Shown here piece by piece: positions 26,301-38,599 of a stretch of 64,000 nt of DNA (position 1 is its first letter; each line of letters starts with the position of its first letter). The DNA is from Megamerina dolium (Eukaryota; Arthropoda; Insecta; Diptera; Megamerinidae), in contig OY978525.1 in NCBI GenBank assembly GCA_963854835.1, positions 19,128,309-19,192,308 on the forward strand. The letters are read 5' to 3'. The notes under the pieces are model-generated. The model made no database searches. It was not told the DNA's origin and saw only the letters and a list, made by a program, of their open reading frames with translations. The translations under genes were made by a program, and so were the position numbers.

Positions 26301-27499
26301 CTTACAATGGCACTGTGTGATACATGCATAGGTAAAATACATAGGACTACACTCGTATGTTGAAGTTTCCAAAAACTTAATTAAAAAAGTGTGCCTGCTT
26401 TTATGATTTCTGATTCTCAGACATACCCATGTATGTATGTATTTGTATAGAAATTGAATATTTGTTGCAAAAGTTTATACATATTTGTTCAGTTTTTATT
26501 ACTTTGTATCTCTTTGAGCAAATAGATATCCAGTGGTAGTAGTTTTGAGTCGTTCTCAGAATGGCTCTTCAATGATTTAATTTAAAGATGTTACGTATTT
26601 TCAATCTGTATGTCTTTATATGCCCTTCTCTCAAGGTATATGTGGGAATACGTATGCTTTTAAAATTGGGCACTCATATGTATATGGATGTACCTACCTG
26701 TAATAAATTCATGTAAAAGCAATAAGGCGAATATGATCTGTCAACACTTACATAGTATATTCTTGGCTGTTTTAGCTGTACGTCGATATAATCTCCATTC
26801 ATTAAAGCTATACATCCCATAATCCTTCCTAAGGGATTTTTTATTTGTGTTAGGCATGTTTGAGTCTGGTTTTGACGTTTAAATTGACACCAATTCGAAA
26901 CTACCTTATATTCATCCCATTTTCTAACGACCTTTAAACTTTTCACGGTATGTTTTTGAAACTATTCAACGCCATTGTGTCACTATTGTAGCAAGATACT
27001 TTCCCCCCTATAGTTTCTTTCATGTCCCTCATGGCTGTGAACTTGATTGGTGGGTAGATACACCGATACCTTTAAACCTAGGTTAGTAGAATTAAAAGTC
27101 GCTCGCAATGTCCGGCTTTTTTGCGCGACATACATGTAATTCAAATCAGAGCTCGCGAAGAGTTTACATGTCTGCCAATAGAAGAAAGGTCCATCAAACT
27201 AGCTCAGCTATAAGATTTTTATAAATTGCCTCTTCCTATCTACAGCTTCGTCAGAATTCACAACTTCTAAGGAGCTCAATATATATTTTGTATATATATT
27301 TACTATGAGTTACCGGCGATTCTGTCTATCTAAGTACAATAAATAGGCATTTCTAGTCCTGCATCCAAAATATACGCTTCTCAGATAAAACAGGTTCACA
27401 AGTTGTTTCTCCTGACTACCAGCTTCTCCCTAAAAATAAAATAAATTTGTGTCGTTATACAAATTATTGGTTTATTCGAAAAAACAATCATTCCCATTA
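23331..27499. other. AT-rich spacer, one unassigned frame
   Basis: No gene family is recognised. A minus-strand frame of 90 codons at 26674-26946 contains GCIALMNGDYIDVQLKQ. This weakly resembles the end of a mariner transposase, but no catalytic block is nearby. A (TGC)7 run lies at 26182-26202. Other frames are short and low-complexity. Confidence 0.45.
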
Positions 27500-28026
27500 T
27501 TTATGAAACACGACTTCAATCATGTATCTGCCTAGGCTGGCTTCGCAGTAGAGCATCCTGTGAAGACAGTTTTCCAACACCTTGGTTTCTGGCTCTATAT
27601 CATTAAGGAACTGAATCATTAATGGATTGTTCCCATAACTTCGATTCTTCACGGGACCCAAAAAAAAAGTCGAACGGTATCAAATCGCAACTTCGTGGTG
27701 GCCAATTGACATTGCCGAGACGGCTGATAACACGATTATCAAATTTGACGCACAAAAGATCGTTTGTGTTATGGACTGTGTGGTATGGTGAGCCATTCTG
27801 TTGAAAGCAAAGTTCGTCCGAGTCCACGTCTTCAAAATTCGGCCACAAAAAATCGTTTATCATTCCTCTGTAGTTGACCATAATGCATTTCCAGCAGCAT
27901 TTTCAAAGAAAAATGGGTTAATGATGCCATAGCTGGCTTCTCGACGATCACGTGTATGTTTATCGATCCCCAGTTGCGATGAGTTTCCTTGTTTTTCCAA
28001 CGTTGTTCAAGAGTAAAGCAATTCAT
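27500..28026 (-). pseudogene. rosa-like (DD41D) mariner transposase remnant
   Basis: On the minus strand the first readable block is THRNWGSINIHVIVEKP (frame 28026-27832). Frame 27881-27603 follows, with MVNYRGMINDFLWPNFEDV, CFQQNGSPYHT and NWPPRSCDLIPFDFFFG. A shifted frame gives DIEPETKVLENC and a terminal MIEVVFHK. Counting from the N of QQNG to the D of PFD gives 41 intervening residues, the spacing of the rosa mariner lineage. The second catalytic aspartate is replaced by Asn (codon complement 27795-27797), and frameshifts break the protein, so it is inactive. Terminal repeats were not found. Confidence 0.8.
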
Positions 28027-28139
28027 TTGCTTCCGCGGAGATATAATACCGACTGTATTAAGATTTCTTCTGTTAAGATTTCCAGTTGGGAAGAGCTCTC
28101 ACTGTGAAAATTGTCCAGGTGTAGTTTGTATTACTCAAT

Positions 28140-29948
28140 CATCCGTCAGTAGTATGTATTAAATGTTGGGATATAAGATTCGGACTATCGAGGAGTCTTC
28201 TGCAATATCATCTCATGGAGATTTTTCTTCTATCTGATTATACATAGATCATGCTATATACGTATAACATTCCGACTGTAAGATCCTACAGCGCATTAGC
28301 AATCTGAAGCTCAAAAAACGATCACGCCTTTGAGAGGTTGTCATTCAAAACCTATTGGCTATCTCATGAAAGCTTTGATAATGCTTAGAAACTCTTTGGA
28401 TTCTAAGAAAGACTGTAAAAGACGAATTGGTGTTCCAGGCTTCTTATCTTATCCAAGATTGTATTTAATACTTCTGCACCAAAATTTCCTCGGTCAGTCG
28501 TATATTTACCCGCTCCGGAGCAAATATTTACCCGATTCCTAGATAATCATGAGGTTAATCGTCAATTTTTGGATGCTTTTGACTTCTTTCTGCAGGGAGC
28601 CACCTTGAAAATAAAAACTAAGTGTATTTATAAAAATGGTGAGTAATTAATAGTAAGTAATTGATGATGGTCGTTTATATATTTTACCCATCTTGTAGTA
28701 TTGGAAGGCGGTGGGATCGAAATATATAAATATATAAAAATTGAGTGGGAGCACCACTAAGCGGTTCAGGTAAGGGATGAGTACGCTTGACCAATTGTTG
28801 AAAGGAAGTATTTTACTTAGCAAACCAAACCAACTTCAGTTTCGATTGCAACGATTCCAAATGCGTACCCATAGAAATGTGTGTTTCTCCTTTGCCGAAC
28901 GAGGCCCTTTTGTTATTTTTATCTCTTATAAGCCGAACAGTGAATCTTTTAGATGGTGAAGAAATAAGAATATTACTCTGTATTCGACGTAATGAATATT
29001 GATTAAATAAACACTTTTTTGATAACAACATTTATGGAAATATATAGTTTAAGATATAATATAATTTTAAAATCATGAAATCAACAGCAACGAAATTGCT
29101 GAAACAAAAACAACAAAAAAATTAATAAAACCAAAAGAGATGAAGAATTAAACCAACGACAGCGCCATGTTATCAGGTAAACTGTCATAAGTCAAACATG
29201 AAATTTGAAACTTCTGTCTGACAATGCATGAATTATTACAATATGGGCATACTCATCTACACACTCTCCCATACATATAAGCAATACTCGATGTGGCGAG
29301 GATCATTGAAAGATATGGATGGATGTGAAGAAATACAACAACAGCAATAAGAAGAGTAAGATTTTAATTTTGTTGTTGTGATTTTCTTTACTTTTTTTCA
29401 GTTTTTTTTTTATTTTGTTGGGGAGGGATACCAAACAGTCATACATATAAGCCAACCAAGGCAAACTCTCTATTTGGAGACCACATGAGGTTAATTTATA
29501 TGGGAGGTTTATATGGCAAACATACTCATAGCACACCATGGGGTTTCTAATCAATGAAGCTATATGTATGTGTGTATGGATGCGCGAGCATGCATTAATT
29601 ATTATTTTTCGTAGTATGTGATACTAAGGGTATTATTACAACAACTATATTGAACTCAAAAAGGAAATATGTATGTACGTAAATGTTTTTGTGTATCGCA
29701 GAAGACAAAAAGTTACAAAAATCAGAGAAACAAATACCATAGTACCTACGAGTAGTTGGGTGTATGTGTTTGTATGATTATATGTATAGTATTTAAGCAA
29801 GGACTGATTAAATTGTATAGATAAGTAAGACATAGCGAGTTCACTGGCACCAAAATTACAAAAAAAAATTTACTTAAACAACAAAAAACGTTGAAAATTA
29901 AAAATTATGACAATGACATAAGATTGTCATCTATTGTACGTTGGTGAG

Positions 29949-29984
<36 letters not shown>

Positions 29985-30107
29985 GAACGTGTGTATGCGT
30001 GTGAACTCAGGCGCGTTCAGACCGTTATGAAATGTCACATAACTCTATAAATCGTAATACGATAAAAATAAAATACAGATGATAATGATGGGAATTCAAT
30101 AGTCCAT
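28140..30107. other. AT-rich non-coding spacer with (GTT)12
   Basis: Only short frames without family signatures are seen. A pure (GTT)12 microsatellite lies at 29948-29983. The last 13 bases before the RTE element, GTAGGAGATATAT at 30108-30120, form the left target-site duplication of that insertion. Confidence 0.55.
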
Positions 30108-30159
30108 GTAGGAGATATATACTTACTTACTTATGTGGCCATAACAACCGAATATCGAT

Positions 30160-31014
30160 TTAGGCCGCAAATAACATGCTTCGCCAGCCATCTCTGTTCT
30201 TCGCTAGCTGGCGCCAGTTAGAAATTCCAAGTGCCGTCAGGTTCTCCAGTACTTGGTCTTTCCACCAGAGGTTTGGTCTTCCTCTTTTGCGTCGTCCTCC
30301 AGCGGGTTCCGAATATAACACCTTCTTAGCTGGAGCGTGTACTTCCATTCGCTCGACATGACCTAGACAGCGCAGCCGCTGGATTTTGATGCGCTTTACT
30401 ATGTCAATATCGGCATATAGCTCGTACAGCTCATGGTTGTACCTTATTCGGTACTCGCCACCAACGCAAATAGGTCCAAAGATCTTGCGTAGGACTTTTC
30501 TCTCGAAAACTCCAAGTATTCGCTCATCCGAGGTGGAAATTGTCCAGGCTTCAGCGCCATATGTTAGGACAGGCATGATGAGAGACTTGTAGAGTGTAGT
30601 TTTCGTTCTTCGAGAGAGGGCTCGACTTCTCAATTGCTTACTCAGCCCAAAGTAACACCTGTTAGCAAGAGTTATCCTACGCATGATCTCCAAGCTGACG
30701 TCATTACTGCTGTTAATGCTGGTTCCAAGATAGACAAAGTCCCTTACTACTTCAAAAGCGTAGTTGTCAACAGTGACGTGCTGTCCAAGACGCCGGGACT
30801 CTTTGTTTGTTGACACTAGATACTTCGTCTTGCCCTCGTTCACCGTGAGACCCATCCGACGCGACTCTCTTTCCAACTCTGAGAATGCTGCACTGACTGC
30901 TCGCGTGTTCATGCCGATTATGTCAATATCGTCGGTATACGCTAACAGCATAACACTTTTGTTGAAGATAGTGCCATTATGTCGTAGATCAGCAGCTCGT
31001 ATTATTTTCTCCAT
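30160..31014 (-). pseudogene. RTE reverse transcriptase, C-terminal half
   Basis: This is the continuation of the same protein after the 1-bp frameshift. It starts at MEKIIRAADLRHNGT and contains the catalytic box as AYTDDIDIIG (the fresher 62-kb copy has AYADD). NEGKTKYLVST, FVYLGTSINSS, PVLTYGAEAWTISTSDE, RCLGHVERM and GRRKRGRPNLWWKDQV follow, ending RDGWRSMLFAA. The two catalytic aspartates are retained. The stop lies only about 40 bases from the element's 3' end, giving the very short 3' UTR typical of RTE elements. Confidence 0.92.
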
Positions 31015-33064
31015 AATAAGATTGAAGAAGTCGCACGATAACGAATCACCATGTCTAAACCCCGTTCGGTATTAAACGGTTCGGAGAGGTCCTTCCCAAT
31101 TTTCACTGCACAACGAGAGTTATGCAGTGTCATTCTACAAAGTCGAATGAGCTTTGCAGGAATACCGAACTCAGACATTGTTGCGTAGAGGTAATCTCTT
31201 ACCGGACTGTCGAAAGCGGCTTTATAATCAACAAATAGGTGGTGTGTGTCGATCTGTTTTTCTTGGGTCTTCTCCAGGATTTGGCGCAGTGTGAAAATCT
31301 GGTCGATGGTGGATTTACCAGGTCTGAAGCCACACTGATAAGGTCCAATCAGGTTGCTGAGCATAGGCTTCAACCTTTCACACAGTACGCTCGATAGAAC
31401 CTTGTATGCGATGCTCAGGAGACTTATTCCACGGTAGTTGGCGCAAATTGTGGGGTCTTCTTTTTTATGTACAGGACAGAGAACACTGAGCCTCCAATCA
31501 TCAGGCATGCTTTCATCCGACCATATTCTGCTTATGAGCTGGTGCATGCGGGTGAGCAGCTCGTCGCCTCCGGTCTTAAACAACTCGGCAGGCAGGCCAT
31601 CAGCACCTGCAGCTTTGTTGTTCTTCAGCCTTAAAATGGCCGTTTCAACCTCGTCATAGTCGGGTGGTGGAACATCAACACCATCATCTGTAATTGGGGT
31701 TATCGGGCAATCTCCTCCACTGGCGGAATTGTTCGTAGCATCGCCATTCAGTAACGTGGAGAAGTGTTCCCTCCATAGGCTCAGTACACTCTGGACATCC
31801 GTAACCAGATTCCCATTTCCATCACGACAAGAAGAGGCTCCGGGATTTAAACCTCCACTTAGGCGCTTGATCTTTTCGAAGAATTTTCGAGTCTCATTCT
31901 TGTCGGTACACATCTCTATCTCCTCACACTCACGTCTTTCCAACTCCCTCTTCTTGCGCCTGAAAAGACGTCTCTCTGCACTCCTTTTCTCTCTATACCG
32001 CTCCTTAACAGCTCGCGTTGCGCCTGCACGCAGGATTCTTCTGTAGGCGGCGTCTTTCTCTGCGGTAGCGTCGCGACACTCCTGATCATACCACTCATTC
32101 CTCAGAGGCCGGTAGTAACCGATTACCTCCTCGGCAGCAGTAGTCATGGAGTGGGATATATGTGTCCACCGTGCGCATGTATCATCAAGTGGGGGAGTGT
32201 TCTGCATAAGCAGATCCGATAGTCGAGTGGAAAATGCATCTGCTGTCTCTGGTGATCGCAGCTTACTGACGTCGAGCTTTCTCTGTGTGGGACTTCTCTT
32301 GTTATTTGCGACACATAAGCGTGTGCGCACCTTAGCTGCAACAAGGTAGTGATCCGAGTCGATGTTGGCACCACGGATCGATTTCACGTCCATCACACTG
32401 GAAGCATGCCTTCCGTCAATCACCACATGATCAATTTGGTTTCTTGTACGATGATCTGGAGACAGCCATGTCGCTTTGTGGATGTCGAGATGCTGGAATC
32501 TGGTACCACCAATTACCATGTTTCGTGCTGCGGCGAAGTCGATCAGCCTCATTCCGTTATCGGAGGTGTTCTGGTGGAGGCTGAATTTTCCGACAGTTGG
32601 ACCAAAGGTACCTTCCTTGCCCACCCTGGCATTAAAGTCGTCAAGCACGATTTTGATATCATGGCGGGGGCAGCGGTCATAAGCTTCTTCGAGGCGCTGA
32701 AAGAAGCTCTCCTTGGTCACATTGTCCTTCTCATCCGTCGGAGCGTGGGCACATATAAGGCTGATGTTGAAAAATTTTGCCTTGATGCGGATTGTGGCCA
32801 GCCGTTCGTTCACAGGCGTGAACTGTGAGACAAGATGTCGTAGTCTCTTGCTGACCAAAAATCCACATCCTAATTCGTGCCTTTCAGCATGGCAACTGTA
32901 GTAGATGTCACAGGACGCTCTTTTGGAGCAGCCCTGTCCTGTCCATCGCATTTCCTGGACCGGACATTCCAGGTGCATATCCGTAAATCATTGTCTTTTT
33001 TTCGTTTGCGGGGGTCATCAACAAAAGCGGTAGTCCTTATCCGAGGCATTTTAGTTTTTTTCAT
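31002..33064 (-). pseudogene. RTE endonuclease and first half of reverse transcriptase
   Basis: The likely start is Met at 33064 (MKKTKMPRIRTTAF). It leads to LRICTWNVRS, the first block of the apurinic-type endonuclease, and then ends out of frame. The main frame, 32978-31002 (658 aa), resumes at QEMRWTGQG. So the stretch normally lying between these blocks is deleted near 32950 and the frame is lost. In the 658-aa frame, FNARVG lies at 115-120 (the preceding residue pair is DD, where copy 4 has GD), NQIDHVVIDG at about 180-189 and SDHYLV at about 208-213. A basic, charged linker spans about 300-350. Reverse transcriptase begins near NNKAAGADGLPAEL (about 453), with motif A VDYKAAFD at 583-590. 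A 1-bp loss near 31065 (GGGTTTAGACA for GGGTTTCAGACA) ends the frame before RQGD. Confidence 0.92.
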
Positions 33065-33606
33065 TGGGGGGGTTTTTTATGTGGCGGGTCCCAAACCCAA
33101 CGCACAACCTCTAACCGAGGAGATTTTCGCCACTCACTTCAGCCGCCTCCCAGCGGGTGCCAGGAAGACATTGCCCGGTGGTCGCCACATGGAGGGCCCC
33201 CATTAATAATAATGAAAGCGCCGTCACATAGTAAGCAGAGCAAGCTATATGACTACCCCTCATTAACAAATAAAGGTATCATCACATAGCGCTCAGATCA
33301 AACTACATGACAGCCAGTGAGTTGACTTGCAATGAGTTCAACAAGGATTGCGCTAGCCCCACCCAGTTGAGGCAGTTAGACACGTTACCTTGCGAAAACA
33401 CCACCAGACCACCGTAGGAGATATATGCACATAGTAAATGAGCAATAGGTACATATAATCTTCGAACTCGAGATATAAAATTCACTTTAAATTAATTTAG
33501 GAAATTTGCAGGATGTTAAAACATCTCATATTGTCATAAAGTTTCAGGGGACGCTCACATGTATGATATTTTCGTTCAACTTGAATTTATGAAATACATA
33601 TGACGT

Positions 33607-33920
33607 TGTGGCTGTCGTTGGTCAGTGGGTTAGTGGGTTGGCTCTCCGATCTGTACGTCGTGAGTTCAATCCACGGCTGAAGTACAACTTTAACACTGAA
33701 CAGATTTTTCTTTCGATCGAACGAACCCAATTGGCAATTCTTCTGGCAGTAACAATTTGCCATGAAAAAGCTTCGAAAAGAGATCTGTTACAAAGCTCAG
33801 AAAAAGTGACGTCACAAGGGTTCACCCATTCTGAACCCGACTAATATAAGTAGGTCCCTTCTAATGATATCGAAAAATTTAAAACGTACAACAGTACTGG
33901 AAAAGAGGCACGATGCACAT
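33607..33920 (+). mobile_element. tRNA-derived SINE, copy d
   Basis: The head GTGGCTGTCGTTGGTCAGTGG keeps the 3' part of box A. GGTTGGCTCTCCGATCTGTACG is followed by the box B-like GAGTTCAATCCA (33662-33673). The body includes AGATTTTTCTTTCGATCGAA, CAATTGGCAATTCTTC, AAGCTCAGAAAAAGTGACGTC and AAGTAGGTCCCTTCTAAT. It fades out after CAACAGTACTGGAAAAGAGG, so the GCCACATA terminus is lost. Confidence 0.85.
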
Positions 33921-34306
33921 ATAAAAAAATAATTAAAAAATATGACTTTGTAAGACCTAATGGGTCACTCATTATATTTAACCAGAGATTGAGAGTTTAA
34001 TGTCTTGTCGGAACAATTTTTTTATTCTGATACAATGTAGAATCAGAAAGCAATAGCTTTCTCTCCCTCTCTCTCTTCTTATCAGCGTATGTCTTTTCAC
34101 ATAAAATCTCTGTGACGAAAGGATGGTTTACACAAAGTACTGGAAAGGAAATTTTGTGCAAATACAATTTCAAACATTTTATTAACATTTTTTTTCAAAT
34201 ATTTTTTTAACAAATACCAAGTTTTTATGGATTGACCTTGATAATTATATCTTTCTCTCTCTTTCGTTTTCGTTGTGACGGGTTCCACAAATTTTTTTAT
34301 GACTCC

Positions 34307-34462
34307 AACAATTGGCAACTCTTCAGCAGTAACCATTTGGTACAAAAATACTTCTGAAAGAACTCTGTGACAGAACTAAGAAGACGTGGTGCCACAAGAG
34401 TTTTGCCGTTCGGAATCGGTTAGCAAAGAATATCAAAAAGGGTTCTTCGGAGCCTAAAATGT
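34307..34462 (+). mobile_element. SINE fragment, copy e (3' body)
   Basis: It begins in the body at ACAATTGGCAACTCTTCAGC and proceeds through AACTCTGTGACAGAACTAAG, CCACAAGAGTTTTGCCGTTC and GGAATCGGTTAGCAAAG. It ends near CTTCGGAGCCTAAAATG, close to but without the usual 3' terminus. The head with boxes A and B is missing. Confidence 0.75.
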
Positions 34463-37400
34463 AGTTGTTGTAGAAGTTAAATATTAAATGAATTGTTATT
34501 GCATTATAAGCTAAGGAACCTTCATGGTCTCTATGCATTTCTGAAATTAGACTACAAATGAATCAGTCCTACAAACTCAATTACACTTTTTTGTGCATGC
34601 ATATTTTTTGGTGATTATAGTCGATCATTTTAATGGGTACATTTTCTATTTGGTATCGTTTTTTTTCTCTCAACAGCAGGTACACTAGCTCTCAATGCTT
34701 CCAACTGAAGTTCCATTTTGCTCTCCGTTGTGATTTAAGCAAGGTCTAAACGTACGTGGGTTGAAGGGAAATCTAGAAAAATATCAAAACAATAAGATGT
34801 TTTGATAAAAATGGGGCCCTATAGAGTTGGAAATTTGAAAAAGCGGTTTCAACCGAGAACCAACAAAGCAGAAAGTTATACGGATTTCTCCACAATAAAA
34901 ATACCAGTATTTTTTTGGAATGAAATTTATCTGTGTCTTCTTTAATGGGGGAATGCAGAATAAAATAAATGGCTTATTTATATTTCCCCCGAAATTCTAT
35001 CATATTAATATGCGGATTTGAAATCTGAAACCCCCAATGTCATGTTGTAATTCGTAATGTTCGACTTGTAGATCTATAGCCGGTATCTAACCAATTTGTA
35101 TATTTTTTCAGACTTTCAAACCAAATATATGGTATACATATCACTTTATTACTTTAATATTACTTCGGTAAAATGGTATTCAAAGCACTTAGCGATTCAT
35201 TGTTAAGCTCTTTAGTGGACTCGAAACAGTGTCCTCTGACCGATCTTTTGAGTTTGCTGAAAACTCAAAAGAGTGAATGCTCAATGTGGTGCACTTGCCT
35301 GCAGGTTGAGTTGACGGCAGAGGTGTTGATGACGGGGTGGCTGTTACTATAAATAACACTTCTTTTTTCACTTTTTCACAAGTGAAATGACTCGCATTTT
35401 ATTTAAATTATTCATTTATTATTTTTAATAGTAATTGTATGAATCTAAAGTATATGTATATATTAATCGGGAATCGGGGTATAAAGGAGATAAGGTCGCG
35501 CACTGTCCGAGAAATTAGTTGTTTTGTTTATTTTCAATTTTTAATTATTCGAGAAACAAGTATTTATGTTAGAGGGAGTTGATCAACAATATGGAAGAAA
35601 GTAATAAAACGGAAAGTGAACAGTATAAAGTAAAAGGAGAATAGTTGAAGAGAACGGGAGAGAGAGAGAGAGAGAGGCAGAGCGAAATATAGCGAGACGA
35701 AATAGAATTTAATTAGGGTTGCTAACCCATGCAAACTTTATACGGGCAGTGCGGGACAGACGTAGACAGTACTCGACCTATGAGATGATCATCTTTATGC
35801 TAAAAGCGGACTTGGCATTACGGACGCGACATATTTGTCTGTTACATATTTAAATAATGGTAGGTGTATATAATTTCTTTGAATACTTTCTATTGAGTTA
35901 AAAAAAAGAATCTATAAATCCTTCATTGTATGACGAAATAGTCGTAATCCATATACAGGTAGTGGACTCATCTAGTTGTGATTTGATTGAATTGAACAAA
36001 TGAGATTGGCATCTTTCATAGACGATATCAATTATGTTTTTTAATAATTTTATTTTATTGGACTGACACAGGTATTAAGGCTGTACAGCTGGAGTTTTAT
36101 TCTTAACGTTTTAGTTTTTACTGAAACATTCCCACCTCTAACGTATAATTAGTCTCTTAAAACCGATTGAATTTCCACAAACAATATTCTCGTATGCTAA
36201 CGGGGTCTCTGATAGTAAGTCGGCGATTCTCGAGTATAATCTTGGAACAACATCCAACCATTTTCGCACCAGAAATCTCATTGCGTATCTAATGTTTAGT
36301 GCAAAAATACTCGTAACTCTTCAACCAGTCATGATGTTTATATCATATTTGATTTGCATATACTTGAGAAATTTAAATCCAAATTTCCGGAATCATTTTG
36401 ACCACAGTGGTATACCTAATTGTACACCCACGTACTATACCAAGTACATACGTATGTATTTATTTACTATACTATGATTGTCCACATGTCTCCATATAAA
36501 TTGTCCTCAAAATATAAACTTAATATAATAATATGAGTATGAATATTTTTTGCAGATATGCATATACGATACATATGAAGACAAGTTTGTTTGTTGTGGC
36601 AAACTTTTTGAAACAAAAAATAAGCACTCAACACTAGGGATTGTGTTGTTGTTGTTAATCATTGTTTTCATTTTATGATTTTTATGGTATTTGTTCAAAA
36701 AATTTAATTTATATTTAGTTAATTTTTATGAAGAGTTGACATTTTACGAGAATACAAATTTCAAGCCAAGAATAAACATGAGCTAAAAGAATCGAAGAAT
36801 TTGTTATTGTTAATGGTATTACGTGTGTACATGGTGTACATACATATATATGGCGGCGTCCAGCCAAGCAGTTAGTAGTTGCTGCTGTCAATCGCTTATC
36901 GCTTGTCGCTGGGTTGTTGAAAAACAAATTTTTGTTGCTGCCTTCTCAACTTCTCAGACTATGTGGTAAGTAAAGAAGATTCTTGTCATTATTATTGTGG
37001 TAGATACTATACAATACTACGTATGTACCTACATATTCATGCGTACTGCAATAACAGCAGAAGCAAAAGCAGCAGCTCAATCGCCAAGATCACATTATGA
37101 TAAATCATGTCAATTTTTTTTTTTTTTTTTTTGAATCTCTCCATCCTTCTTTCACTAGTCGTAGTGTGTTTTATACATTTGTCCATTTGTGACGGTTTGG
37201 ATACTTTACTTGGCTACCTTCTGTTTTATTTTATGGTTTTTAGTGTGTTTTATCTTTTGGGATGTCAAAAATTATATCTTTTCCCTTTTAGTTTATCATC
37301 ATCGTCATCATTATGATTTTTTCTTTTTTTGCTCTTTTTCGTCTTTTTTCTCTTCCTTCTTCATAATATAATTTCATTTTTATTAAGAATTTTATTTTGG

Positions 37401-38599
37401 TTGTTTGGTTATGCGCATGCGCGTCTTTACGCTTTGTTATTGTGTCTTTCGTTTAAATTGGCTTAACGATTTGTGGAGATTTTATTTAGGTATGAGGCAT
37501 GATCATAAGTATGTGTCTCCTTTTTATTTTGATGGTATGATATAATGAATGAACATTTTGGTTTACAGTGAAACGTTTGTCTTTTTTTCTTAGTTTTTTT
37601 TTTGTGTCGTTAAACGAGCTTCTTCACTTTTGTTATTTGTACCGCATTTTTTGCATAATTTTTGGTTTATTTGTCGCAATACTTTATGAATTGTATTCTC
37701 TTCATCGTTTAAGCCAAAAATAATTCAAATGCGAAAAGAATCCTCTTATAATTTTTCATTTTTTTTATTATATTTTGCCAGATTAAGTTTTTTTTATGAT
37801 TTATTGCTATAGATATAAACAAAAGAAATATACATATACAATGAATCTAAAAATATTTAATATTTTAACCTTGATTTAAAGAACAAATATTTCAAAATAA
37901 TATTTATGTAATATGCGATATTTTAGGAATTCATGTATACCATATTTGCCGAATATTCACAGAAATCACAAACTTGTCAAAGACCTTTGTCGCTTTGATT
38001 ATTAATGAAGTACTTAGTACAAAAAAAAACAAACATTAGTATATTTTGTCCAAAAGATTTTGTAATTTTTTGTTTAAATTATTTTTTGTTGTGAATATTC
38101 TAGTGTGAAAAATTAGCATGAGCTCAAAAATGGTATGCATGGGATGCCGTAAATGGTACCAATTCGAAGTCAAGGTTTCGAAAATTGAAATCAAATCGGT
38201 AAATAACCTCACAGCTGTGTAGTAGTCACTCTAGGGAGACAAAATATATGAGGAACCTCTATTAATTGATTTTTCCACAATTTTTTCATGATATACTTAC
38301 TCAAAATTTGATCTTCTAATGGGGAATTTCCTACAAAATTCATATTTTTATAAAATTCATACCTACTCAGCGATCTCAAGGTACATCTAAAAGGTTCTAC
38401 AATATAACAACAACTATTAATTTTTTCTTCCTAGTAATTTCTCAGAATTTCTTTACTCCTCGTTCTCATCCTTTAAGGGGACTCTCTTACAAAATGAGTA
38501 CAAAACCACTTAAAAATCATATATATAGCCACATATACAGTCATGAAATGTAAGGCCGACCACAATTAATTTTTCACCCCTGAACGTTTTCTGGGAACT
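34463..38599. other. AT-rich non-coding spacer
   Basis: No gene is recognised. It contains a (GA)n run at 35658-35677, a poly(T) run at 37114-37132, and T-rich sequence from 37.1 to 37.8 kb whose frames are Phe-rich and low-complexity. Confidence 0.5.

Larger units (their letters stand above)
30121..33413 (-). mobile_element. Complete RTE-clade LINE, copy 3, with 13-bp TSD
   Basis: The insertion is bounded by GTAGGAGATATAT at 30108-30120 and again at 33414-33426, an exact 13-bp target-site duplication, which fixes both ends. On the minus strand it runs from a 5' leader of about 350 bp starting GGTGGTCTGGTGG, through endonuclease and reverse transcriptase, to a short 3' end ATTCGGTTGTTATGGCCACATAAGT with (TAAG)n repeats in place of poly(A). 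Endonuclease plus reverse transcriptase, no RNase H and a short-repeat tail are hallmarks of the RTE clade. The total is 3,293 bp. At least two frame breaks make this copy non-autonomous. Confidence 0.93.

Noticed and set aside
30176..33206. Plus-strand frames opposite the RTE element
   Set aside because: They are antisense shadows of the endonuclease/reverse transcriptase, recurring in the same form at 43-45 and 62-64 kb.
37107..37371. Membrane-protein-like Phe/Leu-rich frames
   Set aside because: They come from T-rich low-complexity sequence and lack a plausible start context or homologous motif.
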